The notes: generated from the sequence alone by a model not told the origin. A stretch of 64,000 nucleotides of DNA from Variovorax sp. ZS18.2.2 (GCF_024701975.1 NZ_JANLNM010000001.1:1488001-1552000); one strand, 5' to 3'; shown: positions 44,771-53,336, counted from the first letter of the stretch. Numbers and translations: made by a program.

Positions 44771-45907
44771 CTACATCGACGCTTCGAGCATCGCCTTGTA
44801 GTCGTCGCGCGTAGCGAGCCGCGGATTGGTCTTGTGGCAGTGGTCGGCCATCGCGCCGTCGATGATCTTCTCGAACAGCGCGGGCGTGACGCCCACTTCG
44901 GCCAGGCCCTTGGGCAGGCCCAGGCGCGCGTTCATGTCGCGGATCGCATCGCCCAGGTCGCTCGCCGAATCGAGGTGCATGGCCTGCGCCATGCGCTGCA
45001 GGCGCTGCTCTTTCTGCACCGACTCGGCGCCCGCGTTGAAGTGGATCACCGCGGGCAGGAAGAGGGCATTGAGCGTGCCGTGGTGCAGGCGCGGATCGAC
45101 GCCGCCCAGGCTGTGGCTGAGCGAATGCACGCAGCCCAGGCCCTTCTGGAAGGCCATGGCGCCCTGCATCGACGCGCTCATGAGATTCAGGCGCGCCTCG
45201 CGGTCGCTGCCGTCTTTTGTCGCGCGCTCGATGTGCAGCCAGGCGCGCTCCAGGCCATCGAGGCCGATGCCGTCGGCCGGCGGGTTGAACGCGGCCGACA
45301 TGAAGGTTTCCATGCAGTGCGCAATGGCGTCCATGCCGGTGGCGGCGGTGAGCCTGGGCGGCAGGCCGAGCGTGAGCTCGGGGTCGCAGATCGCGGCCTT
45401 GGGCATCAGGAACCAGCTGTGAAAGCCGAGCTTGCGGTGGTCGTCCACGATGACGATCGCGCCGCGCGCCACTTCGCTTCCGGTGCCGCTGGTGGTGGGC
45501 ACCGCGATCAGCGGCACCGCGCGGTCGGTGATCTTCGGCGAGCCGCCTTCGATGGTCGCGTAGGTCTTGAGCGGGCCTTCGTGCGTGGCGGCAATCGCCA
45601 CGCCCTTGGCGCAGTCGATGGCGGAGCCGCCGCCCACGGCGATGAGGCCGTCGCAGCGGCCGCTGCGGTAGAGCTCGACGGCCGCGCGCACGGCGGCCTC
45701 GGTGGGGTTGGAGGGGGTCTGGTCGAACACCGAGACCTCCAGGTCGGCGATGGCGTCGAGCGCCTTCTGCAGCACGCCGGCCGCACGCACGCCGGCGTCG
45801 GTCACGATCAGCGGGCGGTGGATGCCGATGCGCGCGCATTCGCTGGACAAGAGCTTGATCGCGCCGAATTCGAACTGGATCTGGGTGAGGTACTGGATGA
45901 GTGCCAT
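44771..45907 (-). CDS. Iron-containing alcohol dehydrogenase
   Basis: A 378-residue Fe-dependent (group III) alcohol dehydrogenase. The NAD-binding GGGSAIDCAKG lies near residue 92, the PTTSGTGSE motif near 136, and metal ligands are in GMDAIAHCMETF and GCVHSLSHSLGG plus HHG near 270. These enzymes interconvert alcohols and aldehydes or act on hydroxy acids. The ATG at 45907 begins the conserved N-terminus; the frame extends to 45985 without a good start. It is divergent from the exported hydratase-like gene. Confidence 0.92.
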   Translation of the reverse strand: MALIQYLTQIQFEFGAIKLLSSECARIGIHRPLIVTDAGVRAAGVLQKALDAIADLEVSVFDQTPSNPTEAAVRAAVELYRSGRCDGLIAVGGGSAIDCAKGVAIAATHEGPLKTYATIEGGSPKITDRAVPLIAVPTTSGTGSEVARGAIVIVDDHRKLGFHSWFLMPKAAICDPELTLGLPPRLTAATGMDAIAHCMETFMSAAFNPPADGIGLDGLERAWLHIERATKDGSDREARLNLMSASMQGAMAFQKGLGCVHSLSHSLGGVDPRLHHGTLNALFLPAVIHFNAGAESVQKEQRLQRMAQAMHLDSASDLGDAIRDMNARLGLPKGLAEVGVTPALFEKIIDGAMADHCHKTNPRLATRDDYKAMLEASM

Positions 45908-46016
45908 GGGATCGTGGGGACGTGAGGACGTGGGTGGGTGCCTGGATGCGCGGGAAAGCGTCGGGGAAGTACGATTGCCGGCCATCCGAATCTAACAACA
46001 GGGGACAGCCTTGCAC

Positions 46017-46889
46017 ATGAACAAAACCCTTGCCGCTGTCGCGCTCGGCACACTGGTGGCCGCAGCGTCCGCGGGGGCGCACGCCGCATGCCTCGGCGAT
46101 GCGCAGGTGGCCGATTTCTTCGCCGCCCGCGAGGCCCGCACGCCCGCCGCGGACATCGAGAACCTCGATGAAGCCGATGCCGCCTGCACCCGCGCCAAGC
46201 TCAACGCGCTGCTGGCGCGCAAGCACGGTGCGGTCATCGGCTACAAGGCCGGCCTCACGAACCCCGCGGTGCAGAAGCGCTTCAACTACGACAAGCCGGT
46301 GTGGGGCGTGCTCTACCAGGGCATGCTGCTCGACAGCGGCGCGGTGGTCGAGGCGGCCTTCGGCGCGCGGCCGCTCTTCGAGGCCGACATGCTGGTGCGC
46401 GTGAAAAGTGCCGACATCAACAGCGCGAAGACCCCTGCCGAGGTGCTGGCGAACATCGACCAGGTCATTCCCTTCATCGAACTGCCCGACCTCGCGGTGC
46501 AGACGCCAGCCAAACTCAACGGGCCGGTCCTCGCGGGCATCAACGTGGCGGCGCGGCTTGGCGTGAAAGGCCTGCCGGTCGATGTGCCCGCCACGGCCGG
46601 CGGACAGGCGTGGATGCTGGAAAGCCTGCGCGACATGACGGTGGTGATGAAGGACGGGCTGGGCGCGGAGCTGGCGCGCGGCAAGGGCGCCGACATCCTG
46701 GAGCATCCGCTCAACGCGGTCGTGTGGCTGGCCGGCGCGCTCGCAAAAGAGGGCCTGGCCCTGAAGCCCGGCGACCTTGTCAGCCTGGGTTCGTTCTCTG
46801 CGCTGCTGCCGCCCAAGGCGGGGCAGACCGTGTTGGTGACCTACGAAGGCCTCGCGCGCACGCAGCCGGTGGTCGTGACGTTCAAGTAA
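46017..46889 (+). CDS. Exported hydratase-like protein (MhpD/fumarylacetoacetase superfamily)
   Basis: A 290-residue protein whose body matches 2-keto-4-pentenoate hydratases: GYKAGLTNPAVQKRF near residue 75, PVWGVLYQGML, EADMLVRV with the metal-binding acidic residues, PFIELPD, and PLNAVVWLAGAL. Unlike ordinary cytosolic MhpD enzymes it begins with a clear signal peptide (AAVALGTLVAAASAGAHA) and so should be periplasmic. A TTG at 46011 lies closer to a GGGGA ribosome site and could be the real start. Its substrate is unknown. An HSL esterase gene follows by 33 bases. Confidence 0.85.
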   Translation: MNKTLAAVALGTLVAAASAGAHAACLGDAQVADFFAAREARTPAADIENLDEADAACTRAKLNALLARKHGAVIGYKAGLTNPAVQKRFNYDKPVWGVLYQGMLLDSGAVVEAAFGARPLFEADMLVRVKSADINSAKTPAEVLANIDQVIPFIELPDLAVQTPAKLNGPVLAGINVAARLGVKGLPVDVPATAGGQAWMLESLRDMTVVMKDGLGAELARGKGADILEHPLNAVVWLAGALAKEGLALKPGDLVSLGSFSALLPPKAGQTVLVTYEGLARTQPVVVTFK

Positions 46890-46922
46890 GCAAACAAACA
46901 AGCAAGCAATCGATCAGTGCGC

Positions 46923-47888
46923 ATGACAGGCAACCCTCCCACGACATTCCCCCCGCAGCCGCTGACCGCGAAGATGGCCAGCGTGGTCGAGCGCATGGCG
47001 CGCGCCGGCCATCCGACGCTCGACCAGCTCTCGCCCGACGAGGCCAAGGCTTCTTATGAAAAAGGCGCGGGCGTGCTCGAAGTGCCCAAGCCCGAGCTGG
47101 CGCGCATCGAAGACTTCACCATCGCCGCGCGTGACGGCTTTGCGATACCCGCGCGGCTCTATGCGCCCTCATCGGACGTGCTCCCCGTGCTGGTGTACTT
47201 CCACGGCGGCGGCTTCACGGTCGGCAACATCCGCACGCACGACACGCTCTGCCGCGTGCTGAGCGCCAGGAGCGGCTGCGCGGTGGTGTCGGTCGACTAC
47301 CGCCTCGCGCCCGCGCACAAGTTCCCGACCGCATCCGACGACGCGTGGGACGCCTTCCAGTTCGTCGCCACGCAGGGTGCGAGCCTCGGGCTCGACGGCA
47401 GCCGCCTCGCGGTCGGCGGCGACAGCGCCGGCGGCACGCTGGCCGCGGTGTGCGCGATCATGGCGCGCGATGCGGGCCTGCCGCTTGCGCTGCAGTTGCT
47501 GATCTACCCCGGCATGACGGCGCACCAGGACACGGCCTCGCACCAACGCTTCGAGCACGGCCCGCTGCTCACGAAGGCGATGATCGATTTCTTCTTTGCG
47601 CAGTACGTTCGCACGCCGGCCGACCGCGACGACTGGCGCTTTGCGCCGCTGCTGGCCGACGATATCGACGGCGTGGCGCCCGCATGGATCGGCCTTGCCG
47701 AATGCGACCCGGTGGTGGACGAAGGCATCGCCTACGCCGACAAGCTGCGCGCCGCAGGCGTGGCGGTCGACCTGGAGATTTACCGCGGCGTGATCCACGA
47801 ATTCATCAAGATGGGCCGCGCATTGCCCGAAGCGCTGCAGGCGCAAAGTGACGCGGCCCGGGCACTCAAGGAAGCATTGACACCATGA
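46923..47888 (+). CDS. HSL-family alpha/beta-hydrolase (esterase/lipase)
   Basis: A 321-residue hormone-sensitive-lipase-type esterase. The oxyanion-hole motif is VYFHGGGFTVG near residue 94, the nucleophile is in GGDSAGG near 165, and the Asp and His are in ECDPVVDEG and GVIHEFI near 260 and 290. Such enzymes cleave short-chain esters. The ATG at 46923 is used; a GTG two codons upstream is an alternative. The stop overlaps the thioesterase-GNAT fusion start (ATGA). Confidence 0.9.
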   Translation: MTGNPPTTFPPQPLTAKMASVVERMARAGHPTLDQLSPDEAKASYEKGAGVLEVPKPELARIEDFTIAARDGFAIPARLYAPSSDVLPVLVYFHGGGFTVGNIRTHDTLCRVLSARSGCAVVSVDYRLAPAHKFPTASDDAWDAFQFVATQGASLGLDGSRLAVGGDSAGGTLAAVCAIMARDAGLPLALQLLIYPGMTAHQDTASHQRFEHGPLLTKAMIDFFFAQYVRTPADRDDWRFAPLLADDIDGVAPAWIGLAECDPVVDEGIAYADKLRAAGVAVDLEIYRGVIHEFIKMGRALPEALQAQSDAARALKEALTP

Positions 47889-48763
47889 CCGAGACAACCG
47901 CGAACCGACGCGAGGACTTCCGCTTTTTCCACCGCCTGCGCGTGCGCTGGGCCGAAGTGGACATGCAGAAGATCGTCTTCAACGCGCACTACCTGATGTA
48001 CTTCGACACCGCCATCGCCGACTACTGGCGCGCGATGGCGCTGCCGTACGAAGAGGCGATGCATTCGCTGGGCGGCGACCTGTACGTGCGCAAGGCCACG
48101 ATCGATTTCCGCGCCTCGGCGCGCATGGACGACGTGATCGACGTGGGCATGAAGTGCGCGCGCATCGGCAATTCGTCGATCGTGTTCGAGGGCGCGCTGT
48201 TCCGGCAGGACCAGTACCTGGTCGGCTGCGAGCTGGTCTATGTGTTCGCCGACCCGGCCACGCAGACTTCGAAGCCGGTGCCCGCGGGGCTGCGCGAAGT
48301 GCTGCTGGGGTTCGAGGCCGGCGAGCCGATGCGCACGGTGGAGACGGGCGGCTGGGATGCGCTCGGCGAAGGCGCGGGAGCGCTGCGGCGCGCGGTCTTC
48401 ATCGAAGAGCAGAACATTCCCAAGGAGCTGGAGTGGGACGCGCACGATGCCGTCGTGCTGCACGCGGTGGCCCGCAACCGCATCGGACAGGTCATCGCGA
48501 CAGGGCGGCTGCTGCATGCGGAAGACGGCGTCTCCCACATCGGCCGCATGGCGGTGCATCGCACGCTGCGCAGCGGCGGGCATGGCGCGGCGGTGATGCA
48601 GGCGCTGGAAGACGCGGCCCGGGCACGCGGCGACCGCGAAGTGGCGCTCAACGCGCAGCGCAGCGCCGAGCGGTTCTATGCGCGGCTGGGCTATGCGGTG
48701 CACGGCGCGCCGTTCGAAGAGGCCGGCATCCCGCACGTCGAGATGCGCCGGTCGCTGCGCTGA
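47885..48763 (+). CDS. Acyl-CoA thioesterase (4HBT) fused to a GNAT acetyltransferase
   Basis: A 292-residue two-domain protein. Residues about 10-140 are a YbgC/FadM-like hot-dog thioesterase (RWAEVDMQKIVFNAHYLMYF, with the active-site Asp). Residues about 150-290 are a GNAT acetyltransferase (RRAVFIEEQNIPKELEWD, the GRMAVHRTLRSGGHG acyl-CoA-binding loop, and LNAQRSAERFYARLGY). Both domains bind CoA esters, suggesting hydrolysis or transfer of an acyl group. It overlaps the HSL esterase gene by four bases. The 3' side borders the low-GC insert. Confidence 0.9.
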   Translation: MTETTANRREDFRFFHRLRVRWAEVDMQKIVFNAHYLMYFDTAIADYWRAMALPYEEAMHSLGGDLYVRKATIDFRASARMDDVIDVGMKCARIGNSSIVFEGALFRQDQYLVGCELVYVFADPATQTSKPVPAGLREVLLGFEAGEPMRTVETGGWDALGEGAGALRRAVFIEEQNIPKELEWDAHDAVVLHAVARNRIGQVIATGRLLHAEDGVSHIGRMAVHRTLRSGGHGAAVMQALEDAARARGDREVALNAQRSAERFYARLGYAVHGAPFEEAGIPHVEMRRSLR

Positions 48764-48818
48764 ACCTTTTCGCTTTCGCCCCATAGCGGCAGGGTGGGGC
48801 AACCCCGTTGCCGAGCCT

Positions 48819-48854
48819 GAGCCCGGGAACGGCGACGGGCCGGCCGGACGCGGC
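48819..48854. repeat. 36-bp direct repeat, left copy
   Basis: This segment is identical over 36 bases to 51400-51435, and weaker similarity extends about 35 bases further on its left. The right copy is the last part of the coding sequence of the lipoprotein gene at 51360-52262, so this left copy is a detached fragment of that gene's 3' end. The two copies bracket the low-GC insert. Confidence 0.85.
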
Positions 48855-48869
48855 TGCGTCCTGAAACGA

Positions 48870-49060
48870 CTTGAGCCCCGCACGGCCCTGAGGCCTCCTT
48901 GATCGCCCGGCGGCCTTGCCCGAAAAAGCGCCGCGCCGCCGCGTGATCTCCCTGGGCCCGCCGCAGGAAGCCAATGGCGTCCCCTTGGCGGTCGACCTCC
49001 CGGTACAGATATTTCCATTGGCTCGCCGCCCTGGCGGGCAGGCCGCGTGCGGGTAAACGC
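48870..49060 (-). pseudogene. Remnant of an IS6-type transposase
   Basis: On the minus strand a short frame contains WKYLYREVDRQGDAIGFLRR followed by DHAAARRFFGQ. This is the conserved stretch of IS6-family DDE transposases (W-Y-L-Y-R-A-V-D-x-x-G then D-x-x-A-A-x-R-F). The DETYVKV motif usually just before it and the catalytic Glu part are missing, and no start or end of a complete gene exists. It is a decayed fragment at the edge of the low-GC insert, evidence that mobile DNA was involved. Confidence 0.65.
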
Positions 49061-49531
49061 AGCCGCCGGAGCACCTGACGAAGATCTTCGTCAATTCTCT
49101 TTTTCCGAAATTCAATTTCATTAAATTGCGCTCGACTTTTCAACTGTCGCACCAGAAATTGCAATTGGCCGATTGTTTCGTGAAATAAGAACGGACGCTA
49201 ACAAAGGGAAACTGTCTCATGACAACTACAGTGCAAATCGCCTGAAGTTTCTTGCCGAAAAAAGCGGATCGGGCACCAGGCAAGGATCGATTGTTAACAA
49301 ACAGCCCGAATATGACAGCCTCATGTCGATTGCAACAAATTTTCTTCGTGAGCGATTTCCTGCTGGAGGTTTTCAGCTTTCAAAAGGCCTGGTAATTCAA
49401 AAAAAGCGGAGGGATGTCATATATAAATTGAAAACAATCTTTGGAAAATCGCGGATCGCGATTCCAAAAAAACCGACGCGCCATCGATGGGAATCAAATT
49501 TCCCCGAATGGCTTGCTCCAAAAAATCCTCT
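49061..49531. other. AT-rich leader of the insert, no supported gene
   Basis: This stretch turns clearly AT-rich from about 49090 onward. A 120-residue open frame at 49173-49535 exists but shows no domain, signal peptide, ribosome site or family-like composition, so it is not called. The region probably contains the promoter of the tandem secreted genes. Confidence 0.4.
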
Positions 49532-50347
49532 ATGAACAAATCAATATACTCGATATTGTTGGCGGCTCCATTTTTGTTTGCCCCGCAAACCCACGCGCAA
49601 ACAAAGCTAAAAGACGGAACCATACCTAGCTCTTCCGATTCTCCTGTTGCCGGCGCACTTCTTGAACTGGAATCAAATAACAAAGGTCTGCTTTTTTCCA
49701 GAGTGAGTTTGACGGCGACATATCTTTCCGCGCCTTTGCCGGCACATACAGCGGGCATGGTCGTTTACAACACGGCTTCAGTGAACGATGTGGCTCCCGG
49801 CCTTTATCTGAACAATGGGAGCAAGTGGCAGCCTTTGATAAAGCCTTCAAAGATCAAGCCGGTAATTGCAGGCAATGGCAGCCAAGCCAGCAGTGGCTGG
49901 GCAATCGGTGAAGGCAGGGTCTATGTAGTGACCATGCCTGTCTCCAAGAAGGTTCTTGCCACGCTGAGATCCAGCGGGCTTGACCCCATCGTTATCGATG
50001 GCGTGGGAATCGAATTGGCCAATTTGGCCGACACCACTTTTATCGCCCCAAGGTTTTATAACTATTCCAACGCTTCCATTACCCTGTCAATGGCTTCTCT
50101 CGCCTCATTTGCGAGTGGGTCTCAGGTCAAGACAAATCTCACCGTCAAGCCGGGTGACTTTGTCGATGTGGATGTCGATGGGTTGGTTTGGGGCACGCCA
50201 AAGCTTGTCGAGACTGAACTTGCCGATCTGGACATCAATGGCAATTGGTACAAGGTGGCCTGGTTTGTCACGACCAATCCCGATCACAACAGTCGAACGG
50301 TTCGAATTCTGGTTACCCGAATGGGCTCCTCGCTGGTCGCGCCCTGA
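49532..50347 (+). CDS. Secreted protein, tandem paralogue 1 (Bacteroidota-like N-terminal domain)
   Basis: A 271-residue exported protein: signal peptide (SIYSILLAAPFLFAPQTHAQ) cleaved near residue 22, then an N-terminal module with the pattern ALLELESNNKGLLFSRV ... GMVVYNTAS ... GLYLNNGSKW. That pattern is the hallmark of surface-protein leaders in Bacteroidota and some phage tail proteins. The C-terminal part (about 105-271) is all-beta by appearance and has no known family. It is about two-thirds identical to the next gene and carries an extra stretch near residues 110-125. The ATG at 49532 lacks a ribosome site; 49487 is an alternative. GC is visibly lower than in the flanks. Confidence 0.8.
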   Translation: MNKSIYSILLAAPFLFAPQTHAQTKLKDGTIPSSSDSPVAGALLELESNNKGLLFSRVSLTATYLSAPLPAHTAGMVVYNTASVNDVAPGLYLNNGSKWQPLIKPSKIKPVIAGNGSQASSGWAIGEGRVYVVTMPVSKKVLATLRSSGLDPIVIDGVGIELANLADTTFIAPRFYNYSNASITLSMASLASFASGSQVKTNLTVKPGDFVDVDVDGLVWGTPKLVETELADLDINGNWYKVAWFVTTNPDHNSRTVRILVTRMGSSLVAP

Positions 50348-50429
50348 TGAGCGGATCGCCACACCTGAAATAAGCCGGCGCATTTTAGATGCGCAATACG
50401 TACCCAATAGCTCACCTCTGAATTCCATC

Positions 50430-51194
50430 ATGAATAAATCAACATATTCCCTGCTGCTGGCAGCCTCGATTCTGATTGCCCCGCAAATTCATGCGCAGAC
50501 AAAATTGAAAGATGGCACTGTGCCGAATTCTTCCAATTCTCCTGCTGCTGGCGCACTTCTTGAATTGGAGTCGACCGACAAGGGCCTGCTTTTCCCCAGG
50601 GTCAATCTGGTGGCAACCAATCTTTCCACGCCTTTGCCGGCACATACCGCAGGCATGGTTGTCTACAACAGTGCCACGGCAAATGATGTGACGCCGGGCC
50701 TTTACATCAACGACGGAAGCAAGTGGGCGCCTTTGATCAAGCCGGCAGGCAATGACATTGCTTTGGCTGCTGGTGAAACCAAGGTTTTCATGGCGACCAT
50801 GCCGGTCACCAAGTTGGCTGTGACCACGCTCAAGTCCAGTGGCCTCAATCCGATCATTGTCGACGGCGTGGGTATTGAATTGGCAAACCTGGCCGACATC
50901 ACTTTTATCGCGCCAAGGTTTTATAACTACACAAACTCTCCCATTGACCTGTCAATGGCGTCTCTTGCCTCTTTCGCAAGTGGATCGCAAGTTAAAACAA
51001 ACCTCACGGTCAAGGCCGGAGAATTTGTCGAGGTTGATGTTGATGCGTTGGTTTGGGGCACGCCAAAGCTCGTCGAGACCGAGCTTGCCGATTTAACCGT
51101 CAATAACAAATGGTACAAAGTGGCTTGGTTTGTCACCACCGCGCCCGATTGGAAAAGCCGGATGGTTCGAATTTCAGTGACTCGAATCATTTAA
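50430..51194 (+). CDS. Secreted protein, tandem paralogue 2 (Bacteroidota-like N-terminal domain)
   Basis: A 254-residue paralogue of the preceding gene with the same order of parts: signal peptide (LLLAASILIAPQIHAQ), the ALLELESTDKGLLFPRV and GMVVYNSAT leader module, and the beta-rich C-terminal domain with the shared core VDGVGIELANLAD and FIAPRFYNY, then SMASLASFASGSQVKTNLTV. No lipobox, LPxTG or type IX sorting domain is visible. Tandem arrangement indicates a local duplication within transferred DNA. Function is unknown; an extracellular or surface role is likely. Confidence 0.8.
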   Translation: MNKSTYSLLLAASILIAPQIHAQTKLKDGTVPNSSNSPAAGALLELESTDKGLLFPRVNLVATNLSTPLPAHTAGMVVYNSATANDVTPGLYINDGSKWAPLIKPAGNDIALAAGETKVFMATMPVTKLAVTTLKSSGLNPIIVDGVGIELANLADITFIAPRFYNYTNSPIDLSMASLASFASGSQVKTNLTVKAGEFVEVDVDALVWGTPKLVETELADLTVNNKWYKVAWFVTTAPDWKSRMVRISVTRII

Positions 51195-51359
51195 ATTCCG
51201 CGAAACGCTGATTCCAAGGATCTTGTCGGCGCTGTCGCATTGCCGCTGCGCGGAAGCAAGGCCGACAAGATTCTTTTATCGCGGCCACCAATTTTTTGCG
51301 GCGGTCATCAGCCAAATGGGGCCGTCGCGATCAATCAGACAGTTTTTTTGCCCGCTCGC

Positions 51360-52262
51360 TCAATAGCGGCTGGGCGGGTCCGGCACGTAGCCGGGGTCCG
51401 AGCCCGGGAACGGCGACGGGCCGGCCGGACGCGGCCAGCGCGGCGTCGGCGGCACCGGGATCACGCCCGCGACAACGAGGTTTTCGCGGCTGTCGTAGCG
51501 GATGCGGACCACTTCGTCGGGCGTCGACTGGGCGCGCTCGAAGTTCGTCTTGCCGACATACGAGGTTTCGCGGCGGCCGTGGGCCGTGCCCAGGCTCGGG
51601 GCCGGAGCCTGGCGGCGCGCCATGTCGCCGGCGGGTGCCTGGGCCGAGGCTGCGGCTTCGCCAGGGGCTGATTTGGCACGGGCATCGCCCAGCGCAGACG
51701 ACTCACTGCGCAGTTCGCGGTCGCGCGAGCTGTACTCGTCGCGGCTCGGATAGGGCGCGATCGGGGGAGGCAGTGGCACCGGCACGTTCTCGCGGAACAG
51801 CGCGACGCCGATCACGCCGACATCGTCGGGCCGGCCGGTGCGGCTCGCGTAGGAGTTGCCGGCCGAGGCGAATTCGAAGGCGGCGATCTGCGAATCGCTC
51901 TTGCGCCAGCCGGTGATGTCGCTGAACTCGCGGGCGCCGAACACATAGCCCGTCTGCCCGATGCCCGCGGTTTCGCCGCTGACGACGTTGACGCCGTCCA
52001 CCGACATCACGGCCATGATGCGTTCGCCCATCGCATTGCGCGCCCGGATGGCGTAGCGCGCACCGGGGCGGCCGGCCACCCAGTACTCGCCGCGGTGGCG
52101 GTAGATCGGGAGTTCGGCGCCGCTCGTGCGGTCGACGATGGCGATCTGCATGATCGAGCCGATGCGGCTCGAGGTGAGCGGCGGCGCGGGCCGGGCCGGG
52201 CTTTCGGCGCAGGCCGCCAATGCGGTCAGGGCCAGGACGGTGGAAAAAAGTCTGCGCTTCAT
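51360..52262 (-). CDS. Lipoprotein of unknown function
   Basis: A 300-residue predicted lipoprotein (signal ending in LAAC, lipid Cys near residue 18). The folded-looking middle (about 40-175) has the phrases YRHRGEYWVAGRPGARYAIR, GYVFGAREFSDITGWRKSD and IGVALFREN; the remainder is a low-complexity Pro/Ala/Arg tail. These phrases recur in lipoproteins of Comamonadaceae with unassigned function. The stop is TGA at 51360. Its 3' end is duplicated at 48819. A strong terminator at 52339 separates it from ygfZ upstream. Confidence 0.8.
   Translation of the reverse strand: MKRRLFSTVLALTALAACAESPARPAPPLTSSRIGSIMQIAIVDRTSGAELPIYRHRGEYWVAGRPGARYAIRARNAMGERIMAVMSVDGVNVVSGETAGIGQTGYVFGAREFSDITGWRKSDSQIAAFEFASAGNSYASRTGRPDDVGVIGVALFRENVPVPLPPPIAPYPSRDEYSSRDRELRSESSALGDARAKSAPGEAAASAQAPAGDMARRQAPAPSLGTAHGRRETSYVGKTNFERAQSTPDEVVRIRYDSRENLVVAGVIPVPPTPRWPRPAGPSPFPGSDPGYVPDPPSRY
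51400..51435. repeat. 36-bp direct repeat, right copy
   Basis: Identical to 48819-48854. It lies within the last codons of the lipoprotein gene 51360-52262, whose C-terminus here reads PRPAGPSPFPGS. This copy is in its native coding context, so it is the parental sequence. Confidence 0.85.
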
Positions 52263-52338
52263 GGTGCTCTTCCTTGCCAGGAGTGGATCGATGCAGGCTT
52301 CTACGGCGCAGCATCGACGGCGGGGTTAAGCGACGCGC

Positions 52339-52395
52339 AAAAAAATGGCGCCATCTTTTTTCGATGGCGCCAAACGCCCCTTTGGATCGGGGCGT
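52339..52395 (-). terminator. Double-hairpin rho-independent terminator of ygfZ
   Basis: Read on the minus strand, a first stem (ACGCCCC / GGGGCGT) is followed by a second perfect nine-base stem (GGCGCCATC / GATGGCGCC) with an A-rich loop and a run of seven T. This is a classical intrinsic terminator directly downstream of the ygfZ stop at 52410. Confidence 0.9.
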
Positions 52396-52409
52396 TGGGG
52401 GAAGACAGA

Positions 52410-53336
52410 TCAGATGTCTTCGAGCAAGGGGTAGGGGAGCGGCTCGACCGTCAGGGCCGGGCCGCTGGCCGCGCCGGCATGCAGGCCGCCGGCTTCGAGC
52501 GCCGAGATCTGCATCGAGACCAGCGCCGACCAACCGCCGCCGGGCGCCTGTGCCGCCTGGGCCACGGTGCCGACCGGTTGCTCGCCGTCAGTGGCGGCGA
52601 ACACTTCCTGCCCCGTGGCCACGGGCGCGTCGGCCTGCATGAGGTAGGTGCGCCGCTTGAGCGTGCCGCGGAACTGGCTGCGCGCCACGATCTCCTGGCC
52701 GGGGTAGCAGCCCTTCTTGAAGTTCACGCCGCCCACCGATTCGTAATTGATCATCTGCGGCACGAAGGCTTCGATGATCGGCGTGGTCACGGTCACGATG
52801 CCGCTGCGGACTTCGCTCCATTGCCAGAGATCGGCATCGAGCTTCGGGCCGGCCGGCGCAGCGTGGTCGACGGGGGCGATCCACAACGCGCGCGGCACGC
52901 CGTCGGCCGGGTAGAGCGACACCACGCTGATGTCGTCGCCAATGGCGGTGCGCTTGCCGGGCGGCGTGGCCGCATCGAGGCCATTGGCGGTGAGCGCGGT
53001 GCCGGCCAGGCCGTAGAGCGCGAACTGGTCGGTGGCGTCGGTCAGCTTGGCCTTGGCGCGCAGCACGTACATCGACAGGCGCTTGAGCGTCGCGGCGAGG
53101 ATGTCGCGGCTGCACACCAGAAGGATCAGCTCGGGCTGCGGCCGGATGCCGATGAAGCTCGCGATGATGCGGCCCTTGGCGGTGCAGAGCGCGGCGAGCC
53201 GGGCTTCGGTGGCGCCGAGGAGGGAGAAATCCTGGGTCAGTTGTCCGTGCAGGAAGCTGGCGGCATCGGGGCCTTCGGCGCGGATCACGCCGAGTGGGGA
53301 CAGCGTGGCAGCCCCGTTGAGAACGACTGTGGTCAT
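52410..53336 (-). CDS. ygfZ: YgfZ/CAF17-type folate-binding Fe-S cluster protein
   Basis: A 308-residue protein of the GcvT-like YgfZ/CAF17/IBA57 family, which binds tetrahydrofolate and helps assemble or repair 4Fe-4S proteins. The diagnostic KGCYPGQE motif is at about residue 222-229, and the N-terminal FLHGQLTQDF is also typical. The start at 53336 gives the standard N-terminus. It is divergent from mltG across 88 bases, the usual arrangement in Burkholderiales, and ends in a strong terminator. Confidence 0.95.
   Translation of the reverse strand: MTTVVLNGAATLSPLGVIRAEGPDAASFLHGQLTQDFSLLGATEARLAALCTAKGRIIASFIGIRPQPELILLVCSRDILAATLKRLSMYVLRAKAKLTDATDQFALYGLAGTALTANGLDAATPPGKRTAIGDDISVVSLYPADGVPRALWIAPVDHAAPAGPKLDADLWQWSEVRSGIVTVTTPIIEAFVPQMINYESVGGVNFKKGCYPGQEIVARSQFRGTLKRRTYLMQADAPVATGQEVFAATDGEQPVGTVAQAAQAPGGGWSALVSMQISALEAGGLHAGAASGPALTVEPLPYPLLEDI

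Noticed and set aside
49173..49535. A 120-codon plus-strand open frame in the AT-rich leader of the insert
   Set aside because: No ribosome site, signal peptide or domain, and it overlaps the start of the real secreted-protein gene in another frame.
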